DNA of 64,000 nt, taken from contig CM060472.1 of the NCBI GenBank assembly GCA_030544235.1, positions 21,645,654-21,709,653 of the forward strand, read 5' to 3'. A model generated the notes under the pieces. That model had not been told where the DNA came from. It searched no databases and worked only from the letters and a program-made list of their open reading frames with translations. Positions within the stretch are counted from its first letter, which is position 1. The number at the start of each line of letters is the position of its first letter. This stretch comes from Lepturacanthus savala (taxonomy: Eukaryota > Chordata > Actinopteri > Scombriformes > Trichiuridae). Of the stretch, positions 33,501-45,300 are shown piece by piece. Both the position numbers and the translations under genes were made by a program.

Positions 33501-36400
33501 CATGTCAATTCCATCCATCTCTCTACCAGTCCACTCTGCTGTTCATCATGTCTGCATTACAGTTACCTATTTCACCTCAAAATGAACGCAGGTCCTTTAC
33601 CTACACCTAAAGTATAGCTTCTGAATCACTAATTCAAACATGCATATTTGGTTCAATTATAGTTTTAAATAATAATAAGCTGGCGTGTCTTTTTATCTCG
33701 GATGTACCACATGTGCTGAATCAAAAGGCCCAAGAGAAGGGATATAGATTTTTCTTTTATTTCCCACTAATCTTTCTGAAACTATAAATGGATGCTTTTG
33801 TTGACTTTATATACATATACAAAGGCCATTTTTTAAAGGCGTTTCAAAGCTATACAATGTGTCTTGTTAGTAATGTTTCTTAACAGTAGACAAAGTCTAT
33901 TGAGACCTAAAGTGTTCAAAATAAACAAACACAAATCAAATAAGACATTCTGAAATAAGTAAGCACCTGAATAAACACAGGCAAAATATAATATAACCGT
34001 TACTTTTTTTTTATTATTTAATTCGACCGTTTTATCTATAAATGTCCTTCCCAAAGTCAGTTTTTATTCCACTACAGCATGTCGGTCTGAATGAGCAAAC
34101 AGCTCATATACATCACATATCTGCTCCATGCTTTTTGTCTTCAAACTACTGTAATGAAATAAAAATGGCAGTAAGCGCTGTCATTATGGAAAGAAACAGG
34201 GTGAAATAATATTTCATAATAATGAGCAGAGTTTATTGGATTGTTTCAAAATTTCATGGTCATATTACATAGTGTGACTGTATTAATTTATATGAGTATT
34301 CATTTCATTATGTCTTATTTCCATTACAATTTAATTTAATCTGCAGTATAGTGTAAAGTAGGCAATATCATAAACTATAAGTGTAAAATGCTCCACAAAA
34401 AGGACACGGCTACGAGACCTTTATTTCTTCGCTGTTTGCTACAACTGTGCAAGTTTTTTGAATAAACTGACTCAACATAGTTTTTTTTGATAACTCACAG
34501 TTACCAAGCTGCTGTAGCTAGATTCGAGAGCTTTTTTTTCCATGCTTCAATAACTCTTAAGTGAATAAAACGTACAGTACTGTAAGCAAAATGCCAGAAT
34601 GGGAGTAAACGGCATTAAAGCTTGTTCCTGGCTTGCTACCATGTTTGCTGTTAGCCTTGCTTACCAAGCATCAATTCTGTTGTCACTGCACCTTAAGATT
34701 TCTCGAGGAATAATAGAAATATATTTAAAGATTTATAGTCTAGAGCTCTGCTTTTAACGATGAAGATCACATTTTTTTTTTTTTTTTTGGACCAGCCAGT
34801 CCTGATTTCCCTGTATGCTCTTGTTCTCCTCATTATGTTGGCTCACAGCTGAAACTGTGACATGATGCTCTGTGTGATTTACAGGGCTGGGACTGTTTGT
34901 CAGTCAAGGGGAAGCTCACATACTGGGCTCTGTGAACCACATTGGTGGGGTTCCCAATATACGCTCACAATGATGAGTTCCCTTACTAAAGAGATGATTC
35001 CCCCACACAGTTTTCTTTTCATCCCCACTGAAAAGAAAGTGAGCATTTCTCTCTCCTTGCAGGGTGGACACTGTAATTTTGAGTGCTCTTAACCTTGCCT
35101 GGCTTTGTTGAGATTGGGGGGGAAAGGGGGGGGGGTCCTTCCTTCACTTTGCTTGAACACAGAGAAAAGGGATTGTTTCGAATTCTGTGTTGATGCTGGT
35201 GTGACTGTGTGGATTTCATGAATCCAGAGATTTTCACATAAAAAAAATGTGAAAAATGCCACCTAGCAAATACACACACACACACACATAAAAGGCAGAT
35301 AAAAGTGCTCCAGTATAACCTGAATATGTGCTATCAGCTTTGATTTGAAAGCCTGTCGTGGGGCGCTGAGGTCCCCCGGTCTATTTTCACCTAAGGAAAA
35401 GGAGAAGATTTTACTTCTTGGGAGCAAATAACACAAAGGGGAGAGGAGTAACTGACTGAACGTCTGCTAAGCAGTTCAGGGCGAGCCGTGGTTCGTGGAA
35501 AAAAAAAAAGTTTGATCCCGTTTGATCAAATCAGATAAGAACAATGGTCGAAAGATTAATCTGAAATAGGACTTTATCAGCAGGCAGCACAATAATTCCA
35601 CAAGTGCTTTTTTAATATCCTTTCATCTATCAAAGTTGTGTGGTTGTATTAAATATATACCCAGACCCTGAGTGTGAAGTTCTTTTTTTTTTTAGCCAAT
35701 ATGAAAACTGATTGTCCTCATTTATTAGGAAACCCCTGTAGGATTTCTGTTGCACATTCCTTTTTTTTTTTTTTACAGCAGTGTTTACAAAAGTGGTGGG
35801 TGTGTGTTTGTCAGGTGTAAGTTTAAATGGCAGGTTCAAGCCACACACACACACACGTACACACACACACACACATACTATGTCTGGGAATGAGCCGGAT
35901 GCCCATTGCGCTTCTCAAAGTGGCACTTCCTTCCTTGCACACTCCAGACTATGCGTTGTACTGCTGCTTGGCAACCATCTGGACAGGACCCAACTGTTGT
36001 AATAGTGTGTGTTGTCTTAGTGTTTGTGTGTGTGCGCGTGCATGTGTGTGTGTTTGGCCAGGACAGCCACAGTGTGAGATTGCCGCTCAATGTTTGGCGC
36101 AAGTGTGTGGCCTAGTGACGGACTCCTGACGGCCATAAATTGTGCAGCGTGTATAATATTGTCAGGTATGCACAGTGTTTGGAAATTGTACACGTGGGTG
36201 TGTGCGGTGCGTTCGCGCGTGTGTGTATGTGTGTGCTGCGTCTGAATTCAACTCCACTCTTGTTAGGAAATTCCACGCCACATTATTGGGTTGTCTTGGT
36301 GATTGTGTGGCTCCATTCCCAGACTGGATCCCTAAGGGATTAAAATAAAAGAAAAACTCCTCAATGATCAGTCATCAGTTAACTCGCTCAACAAGAGTGA
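30531..36400. other. Intergenic DNA with microsatellites, no gene supported
   Basis: Patches of balanced DNA at 32030-32960 could be regulatory. CA/GT tracts occur at 35269-35289, 35843-35876, 36018-36050 and 36195-36237. A G-run pair (7 G, AAA, 10 G) lies at 35116-35135. Open frames here are short and unlike known proteins. Confidence 0.35.
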
Positions 36401-36960
36401 CACTTCTACTGTCCGGAGCACAGAGAAAGTTACCGCATTAAAAATGCATATTTAAGAAAATCAAAGGCTTACATTAATTAGCAGAAATAGAATACTTTGC
36501 CTTGGTTACGTTCATGAAATATTTATGGCCCTAGCTTGTCCACTGAAATTTGTGTTTTGCATTTATAACCAGTCGTATTTGATGACAAGAATAATGAAGT
36601 CCTCCCAACTCTTTAAAAGAACTTGAAATGCAGCTTTTCGCTGCTTCTACGGGTTTTCGCTTTTTTTTTCTCCTAACCAACCTCTAATATCAGTTTAATA
36701 ATGATTAAAAGAGAAAAAAAAGGCCTCTGGAAGAAGTCCAAGCTGCTGCCTTGGTGACGGCCAGGGAAGCCGCAGCGCTGGGCTGAAGGTGATGCATCAT
36801 GGTCATCCTCGGAGGGAGGCGGCAGTGGGGCACAAGTAAACACTCTTAAATCATCGTCCTGGGACAGATGGGGGGTGGGTGGGAGGGGTGGGTCTGTCAC
36901 GTGACCTCCCCTCTGCCTCTTTCCATACAATCAACAGTCACAGCAAAGAGCATTTACGCG
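36401..36960. promoter_or_regulatory. Candidate conserved non-coding element
   Basis: It contains ATTAAAAATGCATATTTAAG, TTACATTAATTAGCAG and CATGAAATATTTATGGCC (POU, homeodomain and FOX-type cores), then a GC-balanced part to 36910. It lies about 4.5 kb upstream of arid1a. Confidence 0.3.
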
Positions 36961-39205
36961 ACAATCTGAGGATAACATCAGATTTTCTTTCTTTGTTTGA
37001 ACGGACGTGAAGGAGACAAATGGCAGGCACGGGGCAAAATACTATACGATTCCTGTGGGTAGTGTGAATCCTGTTCTCCTGACAGGGTTATGATGTGATC
37101 GCAGTGAGAAGTTTTTCATATTAACACTTTTTCCATTATTAGTGTGCGGTAACAGCTATAGTACCATGTCTACATATGAACAGCAAATGTTATATCATCA
37201 GTAAACTACAATAGGTGGCCTCCATCTGTAGTACAAGTCATATCTATTTCAAAAACCATAGTGCCCTGTTAATTCTGTGTCATGGAGGTCCTTGTGTTTG
37301 CTGTTAAGCATGTCTGGACAGGCGGCATGGCACCATATCCTTGTAAAACAAGAAACACATAAATAAATGTATGACACTCTTCTACGTACAGGAGGTCTTT
37401 AGCATCATGTTGTTGACCCCCCACAGAGATTTAACATTACATATGATCTTGGCGCTTTTAAGTCACTTTGGAGTCACACAGACGCCAGATATTTATTTTT
37501 TTTTTGTCAAGGTGAGAGGAAATGAAATACTGCACAATTTTTGAAGCCACTTCTAAATTAAGACTAGGGAAAAAAAACAAGAGCATAGAAAGCAGATTGT
37601 GGTGTTCTTTCATGAAGTACGAAAATATGAAGGAGAGAAGAAGAAGAGAGACTGCACCCCTTGATAATAAACAGCAAGTTTATGCTAAAAAGAAAAAAGA
37701 AGCTCCCCACCCCCTCCTCCCTCACAGCCTTGTCTCTGCGCTTTCTGCTAACACACATACACACTCCTCCCTTAGCCTATATAAGCAGACAGCAGCTGAG
37801 CTGACCCCCCTCCGCCCTGCATACTCTCCTTAATTAAACACACAAAAGCTGCCTTTGCAGCTTTAAAATACACGTGTATATATATATATATATAATTTTT
37901 TTTTTGTTGGTTCCTAAGTCAAACTTTAAGTAAAAAGCGGATCTCTTTTCCACTGACAGATGTGAGCAAGAAAGCCCCGCATTGTAGAGAGAAAGGGCTG
38001 AGCAGAGCAGGGAGCTGCTGCTTCCCATCCCCCACATTCACATAGCAAAGTTCTGCTGCTTTTGCAAGCGGCGGTGCTGCCTTCACGTGCTCCACCCGAG
38101 GCTCGTGAACGCACAGTGTCGCAGCATTCGAGCGCTTTCTGGTGGGAAATCACCAACTTTAATGCCACATCCGAAACGTTCATCTGTTGTTGTTAAGACA
38201 CTTTATAGAATCGAATAAAAAAAAAATTAAAATAACACATCTCGAATAAGATAGAAATAGAAAAGCAAATGCAAGACGTTTTTTGCATGTCATGCAACTA
38301 AAATGCACACAGTGTTTCCATATGGAAAAACTATTTTAAAAAATGTATATGTTACGTTACATTTGTCAAGAGCTGGCTGAATATGCAATTAATGCTCAAG
38401 ACAAACAATGTTTATAGATGTTTATATTTTATCCTATAGTTCGATATCTCTGTGAATACATTGTACTACTCTATTCCTTCAGCACTTGTCCATGATGCTG
38501 TATCAGTATCTTCTATAATAATCCATGTGTATATTTCTTACAGTCTATTGCATTCCATTACTCTTTGCTGCTAAAATGGCCAGTGTCACTGTAGACTCTG
38601 GTGGGACCATAAAGGTTACTTTTTAACTGACATCACTGTTTTATTTATGCCACCTGCTTGTGGCGGTGGATTTTTCACGGGGCTTTCGCATTCTTTGACC
38701 TCACTCAATATTATCACAGTAACTAAGGGAGCATGTGGCGGGAAATTTCAGACTTCCTCTCCACGGCTAGTAATGTGATTTCTACTCTGCATTAGTCGTT
38801 CGTGTCTGACTCAGAGCCCGGTTTTGTTATTTCCGACAGCACATGAAGGCAGCACGAAGGCTGCTGCTGCTAGGAGAGCGTGAGGCAGGCAGGCAGAGAG
38901 CATGAAGAAAGGGGGGTGGGGAGAGAGAGAGTGGTAGAGAGACACAGGGTGTCTGTTCCTATTAATTGTATAGGGCGAATTAAGCCTTCTCCAAATATCG
39001 TCTTGTTCTTGTGTGTGTGTGTGTCTGTGTGTTGGCATGAAATTTGACTTTTAACAGATAACATGTGATGTTGAATTTCACTGGCCTATACACTGTCACC
39101 ACCACTATTTCTCTTTATGTATCTTCACTTCCTGCTCTGTGACTGGTTCAGTCCATCCCCCATCCTTCTTCCTTTTCTATCCTCTCTCTCTCTCTCTCTC
39201 TCTCT

Positions 39206-39243
<38 letters not shown>

Positions 39244-40880
39244 ACATGCACAGGTTGTAATTTCATGCTTTCCCTCTACTTTCCTCCGCTGCACGCGCTC
39301 CTCTCATCATTTGCTGTTGTCGACACATGGCAGCGGTATGGAAGCAGTCACTTCCACCCATTAGCTCAGTCTAACAGAAGATGACATTGTAGCCTATTTT
39401 GTTCCACTCCTTTAACGAGCTAATAAGATAAAAGAGCACAAAACGACTATAACAAAGGGAAGAACACAGCTCATGCATGAAGCCATTTTTTTTTTGTAAT
39501 CAGACCAGTTGAAAACTTATAGCCGACTTCAAAGCACTGCATTGTGGTAATGGAAAGGTACATGTTAATTGTTTAATACCATAATTCTTTAGAAATGATG
39601 TATGTGGAATTTAGTAGTGTAAGAAAAAAAGCCCTATAAATGACAGAGTGTGGCTATTTTAAACATCCTTTAAATGAATGTCACTGTGTCAGGTTTTTGG
39701 TCACTACTGAGGTCAGGGATGATATTCTGTTTATTTCATGGGCCAGATAGAGCTATAGTTATGATGTCAGCCTACATTAAGTTTCGTAAAGAGTACCAAT
39801 ATATAAGAAGCACATGCATAGATGATATACTTAATGTAGGTCCTTTAAATAAAATTAAATAAAGTACAGTGCATACCCATCTAGCAAAATTTAGTTGGCA
39901 AAACATTCTGGGAATGTTTGTTTTTGGTTTTAAGAATGTTTATTGAAGCATGTGCTTTTCTAACATAAAGATAACAACATTATTATATTTCCAGAACATT
40001 CTGTGAAGGTTCGATGAATGCTTCCCCATAATAATGAGAAAAAAAAACAATAAAAAAAATGTAAATCATCTGATGCCTGAACTAAAAAATGATGTCACAA
40101 CTGATTTGACGGCATTCCAATATAACAAATCGGAAAACCAAATAACAGCAAACCTATCCAGGATAGCTGCTATTAGCTGTATAAGTTTATCTATGTTCAT
40201 TTCGACTATGCATTATATAGTATTTTGTGCACACAAAACCAGCTGGACTACTTGTACTATGTACAAATCAGACAGAAATGATGATAAACTATATTACTAG
40301 GGCTTTCACACGGTTCATGTACAGAGCAACCATCTTGGATTTTGAACTCAGGGTTGGTAAGAATCTACCACTTCCCCAATTGGAATTCCAACTTCCAGTA
40401 CAACTATAATGCGGCAATATGGTAGAATCCATTATACTCTAAAGAACAGCCTCCACTACTGTGCAGGCTTGGCACCATTATTTGAGTTGCTGTAGTCATA
40501 TGAACGAGCGTGCATGTTTTTTTTCCTGAGCACTGGGGCACATTTAGATTGGAAATTGGAAATACTGGCTTGAAAATAGTATTATTATATAATATATAAA
40601 ACTTGCAATGGAACGCAGCATGAGACTAGGAATGCAGTCTGAAAGGATTAAAGGGACTTTTTACAGGAGGATTTTAATGTGAAAATGGTGACTTTATCTG
40701 TGTTTCAAAATTGATGGAAACATTTAGGATAATGAAAGTACACAACTCAACATGGAGACATAAATAGATGCAGTGATTTTATACTATATTCCAGAAAAGT
40801 TATATAGTGAGTATCTAATTAATCTAAGCAAACCTCCATTTCTTTTATCTATGAGTTCCGTTTCAAAACGCATTACAATA
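36961..40880. other. Intergenic DNA upstream of arid1a
   Basis: Mostly AT-rich. A CT/CA compound microsatellite lies at 39182-39236. An exact E2F-type site TGGCGGGAAA is at 38736-38745. The stretches 39890-40030 (ACATTCTGGGAATG) and 40300-40520 (ATCTTGGATTTTGAAC) resemble interspersed teleost repeats, but I cannot name the families with confidence. Confidence 0.35.
39182..39236. repeat. (CT)n(CA)n compound microsatellite
   Basis: 25 bp of CT, then a CC interruption, then about 28 bp of CA. Confidence 0.95.
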
Positions 40881-40919
40881 ATGGATCTCCTGAGGTACTA
40901 AAGATGTTGTTATGAGTCC

Positions 40920-41010
40920 AGGTCCAGTTCTCAGGAAGGACTCCGCTCCGGGATTTTGTTTTCTCGCGACAGCTCGGTAAGATGGCTGTGTCTCGCGGAG
41001 CCTCGTGCTG
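40920..41010 (+). promoter_or_regulatory. arid1a: Probable arid1a core promoter (TCTCGCGA and YY1 elements)
   Basis: TCTCGCGA at 40962-40969 and TCTCGCGG at 40991-40998 bracket AAGATGGC (40979-40986), a YY1 site of the kind found at or just after the start of TATA-less housekeeping genes. There is no TATA box at a suitable distance. If transcription starts near 40970-40990, the 5' UTR is roughly 420-430 nt and includes the CA microsatellite at 41063. The start site is inferred. Confidence 0.5.
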
Positions 41011-41062
41011 GTTTGGTTGATTTCTAGCTCGCGCTCTGTAACAGAAGTCCCCCCCCCATCCA

Positions 41063-41107
41063 ACACACACACACATACATACACACGCACACACACACAT
41101 AAACACA
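41063..41107 (+). repeat. (CA)n microsatellite, probably in the arid1a 5' UTR
   Basis: An interrupted CA array preceded by a run of nine C. By the promoter placement above it would be transcribed. Confidence 0.85.
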
Positions 41108-41252
41108 CTTGTGTCGGTGAATTTCATTTCCCTGGCTCTGTATTTATATATTTTTTCCTCTCACAAACTTTCCCCCTCTCTGTTTTTAACTTTTTAAACG
41201 GAGTCGCGGTGGATTACCGGATACCGGTCCGGGCGGAGGGCACAGGGAGGGA

Positions 41253-41321
41253 ATGAACCGGGACAGCGGGTACGTTGTTATAAATATACTTGTATTTATT
41301 CAATGGTTATTCGGAGTTTGA
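41253..41321 (+). other. Upstream ORF in probable arid1a leader
   Basis: ATG at 41253, 22 codons, TGA at 41319-41321. It is in the same frame as the main start, so its stop shows that the main frame cannot extend upstream. A second uORF of 13 codons overlaps it (41303-41344), and a 12-codon one starts at 40982 inside the YY1 site. Confidence 0.4.
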
Positions 41322-41405
41322 TTGTGAGCGAGTCGCCGTGCTGAGAGAGAGAGGCAGAGAAAGAGTTGGCGGAGGAGAAAGAGAGAGAGAGAGAGAAGGG
41401 ATATC

Positions 41406-42338
41406 ATGGCCGCTCAGGTCGCCAGCGTCGCCACTCTCAACCCGAACCCGCCATCCGAACTCAAAAAGCCGGACCGGGACCCACAGGAGGAGTCGGTACC
41501 GGGGGAGAAACAGCATGAAAATAAGGAGCCGGGACCTGACGGCGGATCTCCCGGGCAGAAGGAGCTGCAGGACGGGACCGATGCTGCTGGGGGAGGAGGA
41601 GGAGGGGATCCTGACATGAAGAACGGCAACGGGAATTTACCCAGGGTGAATAATACTAATAATAACAGCAGTAATCAAAATGATTCCGGCGGGCCCGAGG
41701 GGAATAACCATCCCGGGATGGGACACCACCACCACCACCACCACCCGCACCACCAGGGCCCCTTTCCTCCACCTCCTTACGGTTACAACCAGCACTACAG
41801 CCGGGCCCCTTTTCATCAACATGGCGGACAACAAAGCCCTGGCATGGCAGCTGCATCGGGGCCGGGCATGATGGACCCTTACCCGGCGAACTCACACGAG
41901 CACGGCTACCCGAACCATTATAACAACTACAGCCCGTTCCAGAGCAGGACTTCTTATCAGGGACAAGGCTACGCGGCCATGAATTCCCCGCGTAACAACC
42001 AGCCTCCGGCGGCTGGGGGGCAGCCAGGCAAGCAGCAGCCAGCAGGAGGAACCACCGCTATGGCTGCCTCTTATAATAACCAGAGGTATAATATGGGGAA
42101 TCAACAGCCCACGTCAACGCCAACTTTAAATCAGCTCCTGACGTCCCCCAGCTCTGCCAGGAGCTACCCGAATTACCCCCAAGGAGACTATAACAATCAG
42201 CAGGAAGGGGCCAACAAGGGAGCAGGAGACATGGGCAGCAGTCAGTATAGTGGGGTCCATCCGGGTTGGCAACAAAGGACCCACCATCCGCCTCCCATGA
42301 GCCCGGGAAACACTGGACAACCTCCCAACAGAAACCAG
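41406..42338 (+). CDS. arid1a: arid1a coding exon 1
   Basis: 933 bases, residues 1-311, with donor CAG|GTAAAC. Notable segments are Gly6 at 62-67, an Asn/Ser-rich stretch at about 82-100, seven His at 107-113 then PHH, a Tyr/Asn-rich stretch at 160-190, and LNQLL at 241-245, an LxxLL-type motif of the kind that contacts nuclear receptors. Mammalian ARID1A has poly-Ala and long poly-Gly runs in this region; here there is no poly-Ala. Confidence 0.95.
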
Positions 42339-45300
42339 GTAAACTTCACTTACTGCTCGGGCACACTTTGGCTAAGTTAAAGTCACTCAGTAGCTCGGGG
42401 GAAAGCACTGTGGAGTTACACATTATTGCATTGGCCCAGCCATTGTCTATGTAGCAAGAGCTCTAAAATGGCTGCCTCTCTCTTTTTCTCACCAATACCA
42501 CCCTCCCTGCTGCAATAGTGTGTAGACAGAGGCACGAGCCGCATTATTCTGTTAGAAACTACTTTCCCGAGTCGCGGGTGCTTTTTTGCGCGTGTGTGTG
42601 TGTGTCCCCGCTTGGTGCAAGGGCGAGAGTTTGACTAAGTGGAGTAAGTCGGGAGAAAGTGTGCATGTGTGTGTGTGCGGAGATAAGGTGATATTTCTAC
42701 AGCCTCGGTGTGGATTTAAAGTGCTGTGATTACGTTTCTGTGAGCATCCGCGGCGAAATAGTTCCGTTAAAGTGTCGCGGGTCCGCACGAGCGCTATCAA
42801 AAGTTGTGTCAAATGGTTGTCAAGACGATAAACAAGACAGATGTTAATAAGATTTGCATAATCATTAAGAAACAACCCCCTGGCTCGGTTAAAAAAAACA
42901 CAAAAAACAAGCGCGTGCACTGTGAAGGTACAGATGGTGTCTCACAGTCCGGTTGAATGGCAACAATTACACCCGCTAAGTGTTTACTCGGATCAAATGT
43001 GACCGCGATTGATTTCATCCCCGATGACGGGAGGGTTTCATTCATTTGCGGTTCGGTTCGGATCCGTCCGCTTTCTCTCGCTCCGCGCCTCCGCTCCGTG
43101 TAAACACGGCGCCGCTTGGTTGAGAGTTTGCAAAGTGCAAGATTGCCCTTGCTTTGGGGATTTGAATTATGGAGGTAAAAATCCTGCTGTCAGAGCCAGG
43201 AGACAGTTGGTCTTAGGTTGACATGCGAGCCGAGATCTGATTGGCTCCCCCATCCCTCTGCTCTCGGCCATTTATAATTGCATCTAATGGAAGGCTGCAG
43301 AAAAACAGCCCCCTCTGCCCAGCTCTGTGTTCCTCCACGGTATCAAGACAACATAGTCCCCGTGCCTTTTCTTTTGTATATTTTTATTTTGAATACTTAT
43401 TGATTGATTAGTGTAAAATATATGTATACATTAATTAAAAAAAAAATTAAATATTTTCTCATATCAACAGACATATACCAGAAAGCGCATATTGCTTTTG
43501 TGAATAACACCTTACTCATTGCTTTTATTTACTGAAAGCATTTTGTTCAGTTCCTCCCACTGCAGTAATTTGCATGATGACAGTACTCCTATGTATATCC
43601 TCCACTGTTTTTACTTATGTTTTTTTTTACCCCTCTTTCCCAAACCTTTAAGTTCACTTGTGCTGAGTCACACATCTCGGCTGTCATTTTTAGCTGTTGA
43701 CTCCAGATGTGCACCTGAAGTTTTTTTTTTTTTTTCTCCCCCTTTTTCCTTTGCTCTCGGGCACACCGTGCACGCTGCTAGTTCAAGTAGACTGACTCTG
43801 GTACAGCGGATCGAGTAGGTGTGGTCATGTAGCCCCGTTTGCACACTGTGTTTTCCACTGTTTCCAGATCAGGAGCTGGAGGAAGGCTTGTGTGCTTGAA
43901 AACATCTCGTGGCCACGTGAGCGGTTCGGACTGGCTTCAGTTGTGTTTACAAGCAGCCAAGGTGTCAGCCAAGTGTCACGGCTTCTTTTTTTTTCCCCCG
44001 GCAGGTTTACTATAGCCTAATTTACTTCCACATGCAGAGAGTGTAACCATGTCAACAGTGATTGCTTACATCTCTCTTCTCAGTGATAAAAGACACATGC
44101 GTAGCGTTTTTACTGTACAGTTGGATTTTATGTGACTCATGTAATTCTTTTTAACACAGATAATAAAATTTTTAGTTAGTGATAATGTGATTTAGTTAGT
44201 TTTAATGATTAAAACATTTGGGTCGATGAAGGTGGCCTCATTTATGCAATATTCTCTTGAAAACACACGTGATTGCTTTTTGGGAAAGAAATGAGCGTTA
44301 ATCCTTTTTTTTTTTAATGTCCCAGGATGCGAAATCCCAGCCATGAGAGGGGAAAACTGCTCGACTTTTCCTAAATGGCAGTATTTTCTATGCATGTCAT
44401 AGATGGATTGTCATATAACATGTGAGCGCTCGCTTTATGGTAAATGTTGCATGTGGCATCTAAAAATACTGTAGATAGTGTCGTCAGGATCGAGGCCGTA
44501 CCAGTGTGTTTGTGTTGATTTATTGAATACCCATGAGAGGGAAGACGTGCCACTTTATATCCGGCTAACGGGTGATCACTGAGGACAGTGTGTTCGTCTG
44601 GAGAAGTGTTCTCACCACTTGTTGCTCTAAACTTTTAAAGCTTATGCTTTTCACTCAATTTGCCTGCTGCTTTTGCTGCATCTCAAAGTGAATTGCGCAC
44701 ATTTCGGTCTGGGCCGTCTGATGTCTGAAAGCCTCTGAAATTAAACGTTTTAACCTAAATGTACAGAACTTCTGGTGGCTGCACACAGCGTGGTCATAGC
44801 CACCGGCTGATCCGTGACGCTTCATATCTATCAATCACAGGGGTGAGAAATGTCTCGCTGATGAGTCTTGTCTTTTCTACGGGGGAACGCTGCTCACTGC
44901 TGTTTAGCAGATAAGTTGGTTTTCCCTTCCTTTACTTTGGTTTGTCACTTCTTATGTCCACAAATGAGGCTAACTTTTAAATCTGAGCAAACAAGATGTA
45001 TCGACAGCTTCTCAGCTAGTGTGGCAGAGAAACTTTTGCTCCACTTTGATATTTTGGCACATGTTCAGCCATGTTTGTTAGTGAGATTACTTAGATGGCC
45101 ACATGGGATATGTAATAGTGTAGTAATATTGATTACTATATTTTGTCACAGTATAATTTAGTTTAGAAAAGGCAGAGACATGTTCTTCTAGTATCAGTTT
45201 ACCTAGATTACTCATACACGCTTCTTTATCTTCTTAACTTTCAGGTCTGGTTGTCTCAGTAACACCTGTACCTCTGAATTGGTTTTCTAAATTGAGAAGT

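Larger units (their letters stand above)
40920..43130. other. CpG island over arid1a promoter, exon 1 and start of intron 1
   Basis: CpG-dense DNA from the promoter through the 933-bp coding exon and on to about 43110 in intron 1 (for example TCGCGGGTCCGCACGAGCGC near 42776). It is strongly different from the AT-rich DNA on both sides. Confidence 0.7.

Noticed and set aside
41290..41619. 109-codon open frame overlapping the arid1a start
   Set aside because: Out-of-frame shadow through the GA-rich leader. The arid1a frame has the family-specific N-terminus.
43165..43180. Alternative arid1a first exon with ATGGAG followed by a donor
   Set aside because: Only a short start-plus-donor match at the CpG-island edge, with no further support, and the family start in exon 1 is clear.
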